A DNA stretch of 64,000 nt from contig CM055060.1 of NCBI GenBank assembly GCA_029204045.2, positions 59,244,104-59,308,103 on the forward strand. Reading direction: 5' to 3'. A model generated the notes under the pieces. The model was not told where the DNA came from and ran no database searches. It saw nothing but the letters and a program-made list of their open reading frames with translations. The translations under genes were made by a program, and so were the position numbers. How positions within the stretch are numbered: position 1 is the stretch's first letter; each line of letters begins with the position of its first letter. The DNA comes from Tillandsia leiboldiana (taxonomy: Eukaryota > Streptophyta > Magnoliopsida > Poales > Bromeliaceae). Positions 1-12,716 of the stretch are shown piece by piece.

Positions 1-2754
1 CACCTCGTTGTTTTGATCTTCTCTTTGTTCACAAGCCAGCATCTCACTCTCCAAGATGTCAGATTGATGGGTCCTAGGTTTTTTGCTTGGATTTTCAGTT
101 CCATCATACCAGTCTCGGATGGGGACAGCAGATGAATTTTCTGTTTTCCGTTTACCAGTCCTCAATACCGTTCTTTGCTTGCGGAACTTTCTAGATGTAC
201 TCGGTGAATCGCTCAGATCACCCTTCTGTGCTTCCGCTGAGAAGGATGTACTCCTAACTAGGAAATTCTTCTCCACAGAAGATTTATGAGACTTTTGAAC
301 ATCTCCGATGCCGATATGCTCAGTCTTTTTACGTGGTAAAGAAGCAGAAGCCCCCGATGATCTAGATAGCTTGAACCGTAGACCACTGGGTAAAGCAGTA
401 GCTTTTGACGACCACTTGGGGATAGAGACAGGTGGTTCTGGAGACACTTCCCTCGGAGAAGCATGTGGAGAAGTGGGTGTTATCTCAGATGACCCACAAA
501 ATTTCGTGTTGTGGCCTTCATCGAAATGAGAGTCACCCGACTCTATATGGCTGCTTACAGCCAACTTCCTTGCAACGGGTACTGAATCCTCCGAGGATTT
601 ACGGGCATCTTTGTTGTTTGGCTTTTTCGGAAGACCCGACCTTTTAGAACACACCCACTGCCTTAGAGTCGCAGGTCCGCAACTCATGGATTTATCTGTA
701 ACTTTTGGCAAATCTGACAAGGATTTTTCCTTCTGATGAGCGTCTGCAAGACCGTCTCCGTCTGGCTGTGCTTGAATCTGGCAACCAATTTAATGTATCA
801 AATGAGACAAATGTGAGAATAATAAACTTCAATCTGGACACTGTATCTTTCGACAGAATATACAGATATCATTTAGTTAGGACTCTCAAAATCATTATAG
901 ATTGCAAATAGGACAAATATACAAGTCAAAGAAGAAATTACTCAACATGGAATTTAAGTTTGATAGATAGATCTAGGTGTTATGCAAGTTGGGTGGTTAA
1001 AAACTAACTTTGGATAGTAGAGATCAAGCATAAAATTAAGAAAAATAGGAATCCAATGTTACATAAAATGCAAAAAAAGAAGTGCACACAGCATGCTCCA
1101 TCTGGCGTACTATTTTGGGGGGTTAAAAAAAAAACAACAACAGAAACAATTTTACAGGCATGAAGAGCTTCAGAAAATCATGGTTGCCATAAAACTAAAT
1201 AAATGAAAATAATCCCCAAAAAAAAGAAAGAAAGAAAAAAAAAAAGTGCCCATTTAAAACTCCATGGGAAATGATGAGAGTGCATGGAGAACACTTCCTT
1301 CCAACAATCTAGGGAAAATTTCAACTACAACAAAAAATCTGTAGGAAAAATCAAGATGACTTACCCGGGCTTTTGAAAGCTTGAGTGAGGTAAATTTAAA
1401 TTTCTTCCCTTTCACCTTCAGCTTCTTCGCCGCCTTCAAGTATTTTGTTCCTCCCAAGTGATGATTTTCCTTGCTGATCAACACACTCTTGCTTGCCTTC
1501 TCCTTTGCAACCTGCCCCGGTCTGGATTCCTCGCTCGAAATCGCAGGCGGTGCGTCATTAAACTTAGACAAAATCCGAAGCTTTATGCCGTTCGAATCGA
1601 CGTAAACTGCTCCATCGCTTTCATCAACATTTCGAGACTCCGCCGGCATCAAATCTGGTCTTTGGCTTTCCACCCGAAAATCGCTATTTGCGGCGACCAA
1701 AGCCAATTCGGCAGCCCAATTGGTCCCGTTCCTCTTATCGAGATCCTCGAGAGTGCAATGGGCGGCCGTAGCATAAATATCTACCATCAATCTCTTCTTC
1801 CTCGGTTTAACTCTCGGCTTCAAAAGCTTCTTTTCAGCTTCCTCGGTGTTCGATTCCGTAGAGAGGCATTGGTCTATGTGAGCATTCAAAGTGGTGTTTG
1901 ATGAGGAGGAAAACACTTTACAAACAGGGCAAACCTTCGAAGCCATGGGGTCAGAAACCGTGCTTGAATTAGAAACTAAGTCTTCTGCTCGGCCGGTATC
2001 TGAACTGGAACCCCCCAATTTGACTAGTAATTTGCACTTCTTTTCTGAAATATCGCGTGGAGTTTGAAGCTTCTTCGGCAGCGCAGCAGGTTCGTCGGAA
2101 ACCTCTATCTCATTTACTGGTTTTCTAATCTTACTTTGAACTCTCCCAGTCTGATCATCACTCGTCACCGCAGGCAATATCTCGTTTTCTTGATGATCAG
2201 TAATTTCATCAAAACTGCCAGCTCGGTTATCTTCAGACGAACGGTTTCGAGCATGACCCGGACGATCGTCAATCGGTTGAATTATCGGCAAACCTGATTT
2301 GTGTTCTCCGTCTCTCGGGTCGCCGCCATCTTTCGGCTCAACGGACTCTAAATCGGCTGAGAATTGTGCAGCTTCTGAACAAATAACCGGTCTGTCGAAT
2401 TCGAATGGTTTCGCACAAGGATGGGAATGGGGTCTCACCAAACGGGGAGGGTCGAAAGGCGGGAGTAGATCTTCGACACCATTCTTCACGAAGAGTTGCA
2501 ATACTCGCGAACCAAACGGCCAACTTGTCGCGACGCCTTTGCTCCTCGACGTGAAAACATAATCCCTGAAATCAAAAACAAGCAGATCTATCGGATTAAG
2601 CGTAAGATGAAAACGGCACACACACACTAATCCAGCACAAGAAAACACCAACAGAGCCGTTAAAGTTGTCCACAGTTTAGCATCTGAGCTTCAGAAATGA
2701 AGGAGCTCGAACTATATCATATGTCGGTCTTATGTAAGCGAGTGATTAATTAAC

Positions 2755-2815
<61 letters not shown>

Positions 2816-3274
2816 AAAAGAAAAAAAAAAGAAAATGGATGGGAAGCCTTTTAATCACCACAGATCGTAATAATTAGCTTTACATGGGAACTAAATAATA
2901 GGATCAATTTAAAACATAATCCATGGAAATGGATCTGAATCATCAACAGATCTGGGGCATGGAAGAGGTAAAAATACATATAAGGGGAGAAGTTCCCAAA
3001 AGGGCACGAGTGAAACAACCCATCTCCTCTTATCAGTGGTAGTACCAAAAATGTGACCAACAAAAGCAGTAAACAACACAGGGAGGAGGGCACGCAGAGT
3101 CTAAAAGAGAAGAGTTTACCTAATGGAGAAATTGGGAGTTGCTGGTGTGGCCTCAGACTCTACTGGGTCAGGGTCTTGGAACCCAAGCTTTTCAGAGGCC
3201 TTATCATCAGATCTCAGTGGTGGTGAAGGCTTAGAGGAACATGAAGGCTCTGAAGGGTTTTCACTGGATAACAT
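1..3274 (-). CDS. HAPLESS 8-like zinc-finger protein (3' end outside window)
   Basis: Three exons can be read on the minus strand: 3274-3120 (ATG at 3274), 2565-1365 and 777 to beyond 1. All junctions are GT-AG and keep frame (ATTAG/gtaaac, tttcag/GGAT, GCCCGG/gtaagt, ttgccag/ATTC). That gives 711 residues with no stop reached at the window edge. Exon 2 opens with RDYVFTSRSKG...SWPFG. Near its middle is a C2HC (UBZ4-like) finger, CPVCKVF...NAHIDQCL, followed by a basic stretch KPRKKRLMVDIY and a conserved-looking TLEDLDKRNGTNWA. Exon 3 is rich in Ser/Lys and low in complexity. From memory this architecture matches plant HAPLESS 8 proteins, where loss reduces male-gametophyte transmission. The molecular activity is not established, and ubiquitin binding by the finger is inference. 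Intron 1 carries a (CAA)n tract. The family name is the main uncertainty; the exon model is solid. Confidence 0.72.
2754..2814. repeat. (CAA)n microsatellite in intron 1 of the HAP8-like gene
   Basis: About 20 uninterrupted CAA units, (TTG)n on the coding strand, inside the first intron (3119-2566) and followed by an A-rich run. Confidence 0.95.
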
Positions 3275-3437
3275 CTGAGGAGGGTCTTCTCTATTTTTTC
3301 CAGATCCTTCGATAATAGTACTAGCCCAAGAGCTTTACTGCTGCTGGGCCTAATCTGATGCTTAATCTCCAGCATAACAAAGGACTTAATATCCCAAAGA
3401 ACCAAGTCAAGGTGACAAAGAAAGCACCACCTCACCA

Positions 3438-3439
<2 letters not shown>

Positions 3440-3478
<39 letters not shown>
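3440..3478. repeat. (GA)n microsatellite
   Basis: About 20 perfect GA units upstream of the HAP8-like start codon, (CT)n on its coding strand. Confidence 0.95.
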
Positions 3479-3480
<2 letters not shown>

Positions 3481-3796
3481 ACCACCACTACTGCCTCTTC
3501 TTTCTTTTGCCCTCTTCACCTGATTAGACCCCTGCAAGATGGAAGGAAAAATAAGTGATCTTTCCAGAAAATTTAAAAACCCAAATATGGGTATATGATG
3601 GAAGATTAATCTAGAACACATTATTGTATGTAGGCTTGGAGGACTGGATTTATTTCTGAGGAGGGATTGAGTGATATGGATTTTGGATCAGGCTTCTTGG
3701 AACTTAAAAGGATATCATGGGTTCCCAAATATTTAGAGAGAAGATCAATGGTCAGCTGTGTAGAAACTTCCAGAAGTGTCATTTTATGTGGGCAAA

Positions 3797-3830
<34 letters not shown>

Positions 3831-4442
3831 TCTACCTACTAAACCTTGGGAGGAAATACTGATCAAGATATATAATCACAAAGAGAAAAGGAAGAGGTGG
3901 AGAGGAGGATTAGCAAGAGAGCTTAATTTGTGTGTACCCAAATACATGAAATATCATTTCATGAGAGCAGAAGAAACAAACAAAAGCATAATAGAGAAGA
4001 AATTTGTAAGGTGGGAGACCAAGAGAGCACAGCCCACTAAAAAGAATCCAGAGACAAGCAAAACCCATGAGTAATTTCTTATTAGGAACTAGACTGGTAG
4101 GAATAATAGCAGGAGGAGGGGTCCTAAGGAAGATGATGGAGAAGCCAAAAGAGAGGGTAAAGAATCACATGAATACTTCACAACTAAGGCTTTGATTTCA
4201 TGGGATTTTAGCATAAAAACCAAAGGGGGAAAAGAGAAAATAAATAAAGAAAGAAAGAAAGAAAAGAGAGAGAGAGAGAGAGGAAAACAAAAGAACAGTA
4301 ATAGAGATCATAATATAGAACCCCAGAAGAGCTCTTGCCTAGTTATAAATCACACAAGCAAATCATCAGAAGGAGCTGCATACAAATCCAGTATTTAAGG
4401 AGAAGATCAAGGGAGGGAATATTGAAGGATATGCAAAGAGAG

Positions 4443-4446
<4 letters not shown>

Positions 4447-4489
<43 letters not shown>
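4447..4489. repeat. (AC)n microsatellite
   Basis: About 21 AC units in the upstream region of the HAP8-like gene. Confidence 0.95.
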
Positions 4490-4493
<4 letters not shown>

Positions 4494-5053
4494 AAAGAAA
4501 AGAGAAAGAAAGATCCAACAAGGAAAAGGTAGAAGTTATGGAAGATGCTATTTCTCACAATAAAATCCCAGGATAATCTATGGTTGCTAAGTTGCCTTTC
4601 AAAGAAAAAGCAAAAGGGGGAAGGGAAAATCATAAAGAGATAAACCATGGAAAAAGCAAGAAAAGATTTGAGAAGAGAAAAGGAAAAAAAAAAAAAAAAC
4701 CCAGATAAAAGAAAAAAATAATAATAATCACATCAAACCTTCAACTTCCAACCAAGCCTTACCCCATCATGGATCCCAACTGGTAAGGGGAAGAAACCAA
4801 GCTGGTAGATGATAAGGAGTGGGTTTTTGGGGGAGTTTATTTCATGCTTTAGAAGGGTGAAGAAGAGAGGAGAAAGATAAAGATGAACTTATGAGAAAGG
4901 AAAAGAGCCTTCTTTTTTTTTCTCCCTTCTATTTTCTTGAGGCACAGTAACAGATGGAAGGAAACAGAAGGGAAGAAAACACCACCCACTCACACATCAA
5001 AGGCATCTGGTTCTCCACCAAAAGCAGGCCTGTACCCATTAACAGCAACTGAG

Positions 5054-5087
<34 letters not shown>

Positions 5088-5250
5088 GGGGGAGGGGAAG
5101 GGTGAAAGGGGCCAAAAGAAATGAAGGGTTTTTCAGGGAGCTGTCCTATCCAACACCTACTCTATTTTGCTTTTCTATTATCTCTCTCTCTCTCTCTCTC
5201 TCACTCTTCTTTTTCTTTTGCTATTATTATAGAGGAGAGATAGCTTTTGA

Positions 5251-6918
5251 CCCTATTTTACCACTAAACTACGGAAATGCCACCCACTTGTTCTTTGTTG
5301 ACCAAATTACCCCCCCTCTCCATGTAAATAATAAATGGCCATGACAAAAGCTTTTCTTTTTCTCTTTGTGGTATATAATTCAAACTTTTCTCTCTTATTG
5401 AGAAATTCTGGTTCACATAAACTGCATGTAGTGGATGTGGTTCTGATCAAAATATTTCTTATTTCATGCAATGAATTTACATTAGAGATATCAAGTAATG
5501 GATGGGTTGCTCAGGTCAATGTATCTACGCAATATAATTTCGTAGCAAAATCCATTTTCTTGGACCCAACTATTATATTATATTCGTACTTAGCACAATT
5601 AATTAAGAGCATAACAATTAATATTTAATATTTAATATTTAAAATCTAATATCTAATGAGGATAAATAATAATAATAATAATGTCTAAGTAAAAATAATG
5701 GATTAATTATAATTAAGTGGCAAATAATGGGATTTAATTTTGCATGTGAGTAGAATGAATAATTTATTTATTTGTTGTTCTCAGTTTCAATCTATGAAAT
5801 GTAATGGCTTAGTCATCTTTGTCCTTTGAATGGCTTTAATAGAGTTTGCCTCGTTACTTAATTAGTCAAGTTATTTAGAAATAACTCATTATTAATTAAT
5901 TAGCTTTTTTTTTTCGTCAAATTTAAAATATTTATCCTATAATTAATATTAGAGGATACCGATCACAATGGGCAGCATCAGATCATCAAGGTATGAACAA
6001 GAAATACGAAATTTTTTGGGGAATTTAAAATAATGCTTTCACTTAATTAATGCTGATCAGAAAAGATTAATTCCTAAGCAACTTAGTTAATGTAGTCCTT
6101 TTCTTTGTATTTATATGGAGCTCCTTGTGAGAGAAGGGAAACTAATTAATTTAGGGATGTGTGATTTTTCAAAGCAATGTACTCGGAACATTTTTAAGAA
6201 CTTTACAAGCAAACGTTAAATCCTATTACTGTTTCGAGCACATGCATTATCATCACTTTCCCCAGCTAAGTAATTACAACACAATTCTTAAAGCATAATA
6301 ATTAAGTCGTGCACATATATATATACATATGTATTACATGATAATATAAAATGGCATACATTAATTAATTCTAATGTGATTTTAAAAGTTTAATCTCCTC
6401 TTTTTTTTTTTCTTTCAAAGTTTTATAATTCTCATAGAAAATACGTAATTACATCACAATTAACTTCCCACTAACATTAGTGTGTTAATTCTTAATTAAT
6501 TATTAAAATGGGAGAAAGTGAAAGAGGATTAATTATTTGAACTCTCAGTGATCATTAGATTAATTTAATTGATAATAACCATTCATTTCTCGATTATTAA
6601 TTACTAATCTCAACAACCCTATGCATGCTTCTCTAATAGCCTTTTGAGTATGGTAATTTAACTACGTACAGAGCTGCAATATAATTATATGAGCACGGTA
6701 ATTTATTGTTTCTTGTCCCAGAAGTAGTAGTACGGTAACAAAGATGACTTTAATTACTAAACTGCCGTAGTTAAACTCAGACTCGGTCAAATGAGCATCT
6801 AATGCGCGTGCCAAACTACACATTTAAAGATCTTGCATGATTCTCGTTCCAGGTACAAAACATACGCACACGCAAAATCAAAATCTGAAGAGAGAGATGT
6901 TGTTATATGTATATGTAT
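5251..6918. other. AT-rich intergenic DNA
   Basis: No coding pattern on either strand. TTAATTAA-type AT-rich sequence with short homopolymers. W-box cores (TTTGACC, GTTGACC) occur near 5250-5310 but cannot be tied to a gene. Confidence 0.6.
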
Positions 6919-6919
6919 A

Positions 6920-7056
6920 GAGCAATGCTATATGTACACCTCCAAAAGGATGTATATTTTATATTCATTCATCTATGTGAAATGACCCCTCAGCACACCT
7001 CACCCATTGAATCGATAGGATATGTGATGTATATCCCAAATAAAAATGTATAAATA

Positions 7057-7058
<2 letters not shown>
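6920..7058 (+). mobile_element. Diverged copy of the GAGCAATGCT MITE
   Basis: Starts with GAGCAATGCTATATGTACACC and keeps the internal order of the family (CACC..., the GTGAAATGACCC block, CACCCATTGAATCGATAGG, TGTATATCCCAAA). It is degraded and its 3' end fades into the adjoining (TA)n tract. Compare the intact copies at 21187 and 42996. Confidence 0.6.

Positions 7059-7119
<61 letters not shown>
7059..7119. repeat. (TA)n microsatellite
   Basis: About 30 TA units directly abutting the 3' end of a diverged MITE. Confidence 0.95.
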
Positions 7120-7121
<2 letters not shown>

Positions 7122-8281
7122 TATGTCCTGTCCTGCAGTGGGAGATGGGGATAGGTAACAACATCCACTCGTTCTGGGTGGCGAAGAGTGTGGGAATAAA
7201 CCTTTCCATCTATCTAAGGTAACAACATCCACATCCACTGTAGAATTTAATATTTCCTGAAATTCTAATTTTTTGGATACAAAAATTATTATTATTATTA
7301 TTATTAATTTATTTAATCCACTTATTTTTTTCTTATCCTGTACTACTCACTTTATTTGGGCCACGTCATAGAGTTAGAAAGAATTGGGATTTTCATTTTC
7401 ATTTTTGTATCGACCCGAATTTTGAGGATTCCCAAAACCTCACCCCTTATGTTTATCAATATCTCAAAAGTGCCCCTCCTCCTCTTCAAAGTAGAAGAAC
7501 GGCCGCAAGCATGAGGCGCTTTACGAAAAGGCCCCTACTTTTTACCGATATTACGAACGTACGTTCGCTAAATTGAACGTGAAAGGACTCAAATGCCCTC
7601 CTTGAGTGGGGCACCAGATATTTTTCCTAGGATGAATGGTTGGGACTTGGAACTCGGGAGAGGGGGAGGGGTTGCTCATTTATTTTTTATTTAACAAAAA
7701 GAGGATGTTTAATTATTTAAAAGTTAAGGGATTAAATTAAGACTGGTTTGACTATTATGTGTAGGCGCGTGGTCGTGTGTTGTACGCGAAGGGGCAAGTT
7801 GGAAATTTCGTAAACTATTGTTAACATTAATTAATATTGTAGTTAATTATAGGCTTGGGAAAAGAGATTGGATATTATACTGGGTCTGAAACATAAAAAT
7901 TTAGTTATCATAATAAATTATATGCCTCTTATTTATATCAAAATTTATGAGAATTCAAATTAAAAAAATAATAATATCATAACCATATAGAGCAGCTAAT
8001 TGACATTTTATATTAATCAAACTATACAATATGAATTTAAATTCACCGTAGCGTGAAAATTGGATATTAATTTGCTCACATTAAATTAAATGAGAATGTA
8101 AATTGGGTGAAACAGTGAACTAGGTGAGGGCACATAATTAATTACTATAGCTGCTCTATTTAAAGGAGTACACTGAGAAGAAAAAGCTACATGTCAATAT
8201 GTCATTTTTTTGGTTAAGTCTCTTTTCGTGCCAGCTAATGTGCATTTTGTCCTCATTACCAAATTATTTTCTCACAAAGTG

Positions 8282-8337
<56 letters not shown>

Positions 8338-9890
8338 TATTTGTATTTTGTCATAAAATGTTAACTTATAGGATCCAATTATATGCATCACAAAGTGGTG
8401 GTTACTGATTAATGAAGCAATAAGACATTGAATCTTTTTTTTCTCACTTTTGCCATTGGCTTTATGGAATGCTGATGATGGCCATGGACTAATTAATTAA
8501 AACACCAGGAAAGCATGCTGTTTCTGTTTAAATGCATGCTAATCATCTTTTTTTTGTTTTTTTTTCTTCTGTTTTTTATTTTCTCAAAGCATTTCGCTTT
8601 ATTGAGCGTCAGGCCATCGAATATTCTACGTCAAATTATTGAAAAATATCACAATGCGTAATCGCGTAGAATTTATTAAGATATAAAAATCTAAAACTAA
8701 ATAATAAAAAAAAAATGAAAGTTAGTTGGAAAGCAAAGAAGGAAAAAGCAAGCAAAAAAATAGAATTAACATAGAATTGCATATTTTCTATGCAAAATTA
8801 ACACACAATTTTTATTGTAGTATTATTCGTTGAAAAATTATGTTAAATAATTATTTTTGTTCAAAATTTTAAGCAATCGTAGAATATTAAGTTCTTTCAT
8901 ATTTATATTCAGCACTTCTTATCTTATCTAGTCTCGAAAAATTTTAATAAGTCAAAAATAAATCTCCTACTATTATGATATAATACAAAAGTATATAAAA
9001 TAACTGTCTTTTCCTAAAGTTTAAATTATTAGATTTAATATTTATATTCAACATGCATTTGATTTTTTTTTTTTTTTAGTATAATATATTGAAAATAAAG
9101 ATTTTGATAATGATTAAGTTAGAAACAGTTAAAAGGACTAATATGTGACGATCGTATTTACATATTTCAACCAAAAATTGACACAAAATATGTCCCATGT
9201 GGTGGGACCAACGTGTAAATTCATTCAAAAGTCGGTGTATTTCAGCAAAATTTTTTTTTCTCCGTCACAATCCAAGAGACCCGGAGGAGTAGGACGAATT
9301 ATTGCCTGCACCAGGTGTATCAATATACCTCATGAACCATATTAAATTTTTTATTATTAGTAATCTTTAAATTCCTATTTTGAATATTTGATTTGTCACC
9401 CGAAAAGGATTATTTAGCAATTGAGGATTCAAAATACCACGCAAGCTTTCAAAAAATTAGAGTTTTGAGCCTTCAACTTCTCCACAATTTCAAATCAAGA
9501 AATTTACGAATATTTTTTAAAATAAAAAATAAAAAATCTAATTTAACTAATATCATGTATAAAAAATTAATATTTACTATATTATAAAAATAATTAGAAA
9601 TATTTTTTTTTAAGTGTCGTCTAAAAAGCGTCTGAAATTTTATTTCAGTTATATACAACATAAAGTCATAAAACTCGTTGCTATATAAAAGATAATTATT
9701 CAATTTATAAAATTGGATATTTAAAATTTTTGGTTTTGAATTTTAGAGAAGACATTCAAAAATTTAAATTCTAATTTTGAGAAACTGTTTTCTAAAAAAT
9801 ATATATATAGTTATTTGTACGGTGTATATGATATGTACGGATAAACCGGGTGTATGAATATTACATCGCAAGTAGCGGGGAGGCTCCGGA
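7120..9890. other. Intergenic DNA, no gene seen
   Basis: AT-rich. A more GC-balanced stretch at 7380-7820 contains a 14-bp perfect palindrome CGAACGTACGTTCG at 7554-7567 but no ORF. A T run of about 53 nt lies at 8284-8336. The rest is low-complexity A/T sequence. Confidence 0.6.
8284..8336. repeat. Poly(T) tract
   Basis: About 53 uninterrupted T residues. Could be the complement of a retroposon poly(A) tail, but no body is recognisable beside it. Confidence 0.9.
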
Positions 9891-9894
9891 ATCC

Positions 9895-10090
9895 CAACTA
9901 ATCACGTTCCGCCACGTAAGCACAAGCCGCGGAGGACGTTACCTTGACTTTTCTCCTTTGAACCGTTGCTCCGTAGCCGAACACGTGTACAGAACTGGGT
10001 GGGTGGGGACCACCTCTAAGAGCCACGCGTCGCCACGTGTCCTGATGATGTGCTGACGTGGCGTTCATTGCTTCGCTCTTGGTTCGCAAC
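9895..10090. promoter_or_regulatory. GC-rich cluster of ACGT/G-box elements
   Basis: A compact island inside very AT-rich DNA with GCCACGTAAG, GACGTTACC, TTGACTTT (W-box core), ACACGTGTAC, GCCACGCG, GCCACGTGTCC and TGACGTGGCG. Such ABRE/G-box/CACGTG density is typical of plant promoters bound by bZIP or bHLH factors. No gene is recognisable within several kb on either side, so its target is unknown. Confidence 0.5.
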
Positions 10091-10099
10091 GGAACAATA

Positions 10100-11031
10100 A
10101 GATTCGCGAACCATTCATGATATCTAATTAAGGAAATTTTTAATTCAACAATAATTTAAAAAAGTTATACTACATGTACACTCCATTTGGATCATTTGGA
10201 ATGTATATTCTACATTTAGTTTATTCTAAAATAAATATTTATTCATTCATCATTTCGAAGTGTAGTGTGAAATTTATTTCACCCTAAAATACAAATTTAT
10301 ATATTAAAAGTGAAAATATTCTGTTCGTTTTTATATGCGTAGCTGATTACGATTTTATGCCTAATATTATCAAAATTATCATATTGTGTATCATAACAAT
10401 TTAATCCTTTCAATTTATCCTATTTATTTGAATGTAAATGAATTGTTTTAAGTAGAAAGTAATACTACATGGATACCAACACATATATTTTCATTAATTA
10501 TCATGAGCTTAACTAATTAAACCAATCAAAAAATATTATTTGATTTTTTGTGAGCACCTTGGCCGTACAGTATTTTAAAATATTTTTGATCATTTTTATC
10601 GTGATAAAATGTTAACTAAATACCTTAATATTGAATTTGCAAACACAAAATTAAATCTAGATTCAAATCATCTTAATTATGGATAATAAAAAAAAATGAC
10701 CAAAAACTATAATAGTAATCATAATGACATAATAAAAAGACATGGTAATTAAGATCCTCAAATTAACTGCACAAACAAAGCTTTCAACTTGGGTTTTTTA
10801 TTAATTTATTGGGCAGTGATCATGATCACATGAGTTGACAAGTGCCTCTACTAATCAATATTTAGTTCCAAAGTGGAGTAACAATTAAATATTAAATTTC
10901 TCGCACTATAGTGGCAATGCTACACGAATTTCACAAAGTGCCCAAAAATAATATTATTAACATGTTTATGTTATAAAAAAAAAAATACTTGATATTACAT
11001 TTACTTATATAAAATATAAATCAGCCATAGC

Positions 11032-11036
<5 letters not shown>
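10100..11036. other. AT-rich intergenic DNA
   Basis: No ORF or RNA gene recognised. About 10165-10300 looks like an old degraded short element (ACTACATGTACACTCC near its left end) but it has no clear partner end. Confidence 0.5.

Positions 11037-11118
<82 letters not shown>
11037..11118. repeat. (TA)n microsatellite
   Basis: About 40 TA units immediately left of a MITE insertion. The same repeat resumes on the right of the MITE at 11291. Confidence 0.95.
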
Positions 11119-11120
<2 letters not shown>

Positions 11121-11287
11121 AAAATGCTATGTGTACACCCATTTCGGGGTGTACATCATGCACCCCACCCATCTAAGGGTGGGGGTGTGATGATGGGTCA
11201 CTTGATGTGACCCGTAAAAAGTATCGTCACCATTAAAATGGTGGAGGTGTATGATGTACACCCCTTCGGGGTGTACAGATAGCATTG

Positions 11288-11290
<3 letters not shown>
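11119..11290 (-). mobile_element. MITE, GAGCAATGCT family (172 bp, inverted)
   Basis: Reverse-orientation copy. It begins GGAAAATGCTATGTGTACAC and ends TAGCATTGCTC, with internal blocks complementary to CCACCATTTTAATGGTGG and ACGGGTCACATCAAGTGACC. The length of 172 bp matches the copies at 21187, 51898 and 52084. It sits inside a (TA)n tract, which hides its target duplication. Confidence 0.9.
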
Positions 11291-11341
<51 letters not shown>

Positions 11342-11344
11342 AAA

Positions 11345-11566
11345 TTAGGTTGGAAAATTATTAATAGTACAAAGTTATTGATACTATTAAATTTTTAATC
11401 GTTGAATTAAAAAATGTGTGGTTGAGATGATAGTGGGTCCTTTGAATTTAATGGGTGGTTGAAAAAATAGTAAAATCTAACAGATAAAAATAATTAAATG
11501 GATTGATCTAATAATAGAAAACTTAATAGCACCAAATGCTTAGTACTATCGATAGTATAGTAGCCG

Positions 11567-11567
<1 letters not shown>
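11345..11567. mobile_element. MITE-like element, TA-flanked family
   Basis: Bounded by (GA)n/(TA)n tracts and sharing internal blocks with 14572-14777 and 14789-15054: AAAAATGTGTGGTTGAGATGATAGTGG and GGATTGATCTAA...AGAAAACTTA. The right end reads ATAGTATAGTAGCCGAACT. Relationship is by visual similarity, and the ends are approximate. Confidence 0.6.

Positions 11568-11570
<3 letters not shown>

Positions 11571-11642
<72 letters not shown>
11571..11642. repeat. (TA)n microsatellite
   Basis: About 36 TA units directly right of the preceding element. Confidence 0.95.
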
Positions 11643-11646
<4 letters not shown>

Positions 11647-12716
11647 CAAAATAATTAATACAATTTGAGAGTTTACTACGACAAAGTCATGCTATAACAA
11701 TATTTTTAAGTATTTTTAAATTCTGAAAAAAATATCGATACTTATTATGAGTGTCGCTATATATAGAGTCGCTAGTGTATAAAGCGACACATTATTATTA
11801 TAAAATATCCTAAAATTATATTTCTATAATTTAATTTTAGTGTAGATGAAATATAAATAGAATACTTATACAAAAATATTATAAAAATATATTATTATAG
11901 TCGAATTTTGTTATGATATTTTTGTTGAGACACGCAATGAATAACTTTTAAAATAAAAAGTTACATCAAAATGCTTAGTATTAGACATTTTTAGATCATA
12001 AAGTGTTTGCGCCACAAATAGTATTATTTTTTTTAAGAATCTGATCCCCTCCACCGCGCGTTAGATCATGTCAAGAGAGAAATAATGCGAAACTTAAATG
12101 GGCCCCAAAAACACTTATAATGATTTTTATCAAGCCACAAAGTCAAATTATCCATAATAGCGCCTATGGAAATTAAACTATAAATTCCACTATGAGTTAT
12201 TTTAAACCAAAGTTATTAATTTGGCATTTCCTGTGGTACTTTTTTGTTCCATTAATTATCACATTTACATAACATATATTTTGATTACTCTAATTAAATT
12301 GGTGGCTGATATAATCTAGTGCACCACATATTATGAAGGGTACTCATATTTATGCCATTTTTATAATAATATGATCATAATTGAGCAACCTTTATAGTTA
12401 CTGTACACTATTAGGTAGGTGTTGTAAATTATTATTTTAAGTAATTTTGGTGTCAAATCATTGGTATGTTTTTTTTTTTTTTTTTTTTTTTTTTGTCCAA
12501 AACCTAAATAAAATTTTAAGGAATCTTACTACCAACCATACTAAAAATAATAGGGGCCCTAGCTTTCCAATGGGGTTTCTTTAATTGAGGTTGTGCAACC
12601 ATTGACAAATTCGATTCTTTTTTTCTCACTTTTATTTTTTAATTTTTTTTTTTAAAAATATATTACATGAAGGATGATAAAATAATTTGTGATACTGCTG
12701 GTTAATTTCTTCCACA
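11643..12716. other. AT-rich intergenic DNA
   Basis: No coding signal. Contains a poly(T) run near 12471-12494. Confidence 0.6.

Larger units (their letters stand above)
3275..5250 (-). promoter_or_regulatory. CT-rich 5' leader/promoter region of the HAP8-like gene
   Basis: The coding (minus) strand is strongly pyrimidine-rich for almost 2 kb upstream of the ATG. It has (CT)n tracts opposite (GA)n at 3440-3478, 3799-3829, 4266-4282 and 5051-5089, a (CA)n at 4447-4489 and a (TC)n run near 5180-5203. CT microsatellites close to plant start sites are common and can bind GAGA-factor (BBR/BPC) proteins. The transcription start and any leader intron cannot be fixed from sequence alone. Confidence 0.45.

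Noticed and set aside
83..911. Plus-strand ORFs at 83-289, 308-529, 432-647 and 705-911
   Set aside because: They are antisense shadows of exon 3 of the HAP8-like gene, which reads open on the minus strand through the whole block.
1458..2562. Plus-strand ORFs opposite HAP8-like exon 2
   Set aside because: Antisense to a well-supported exon with splice junctions and a zinc-finger motif.
6965..7238. Three ORFs encoding IYIYIY repeats
   Set aside because: Translation of a (TA)n microsatellite, not protein-coding. The same applies to ORFs at 14386, 17722, 43329, 50735 and 51749.
11037..11320. Repeat arrays considered as possible CRISPR or satellite arrays
   Set aside because: The repeats are dinucleotide microsatellites and MITEs without regular spacers, and the genome is a plant's.
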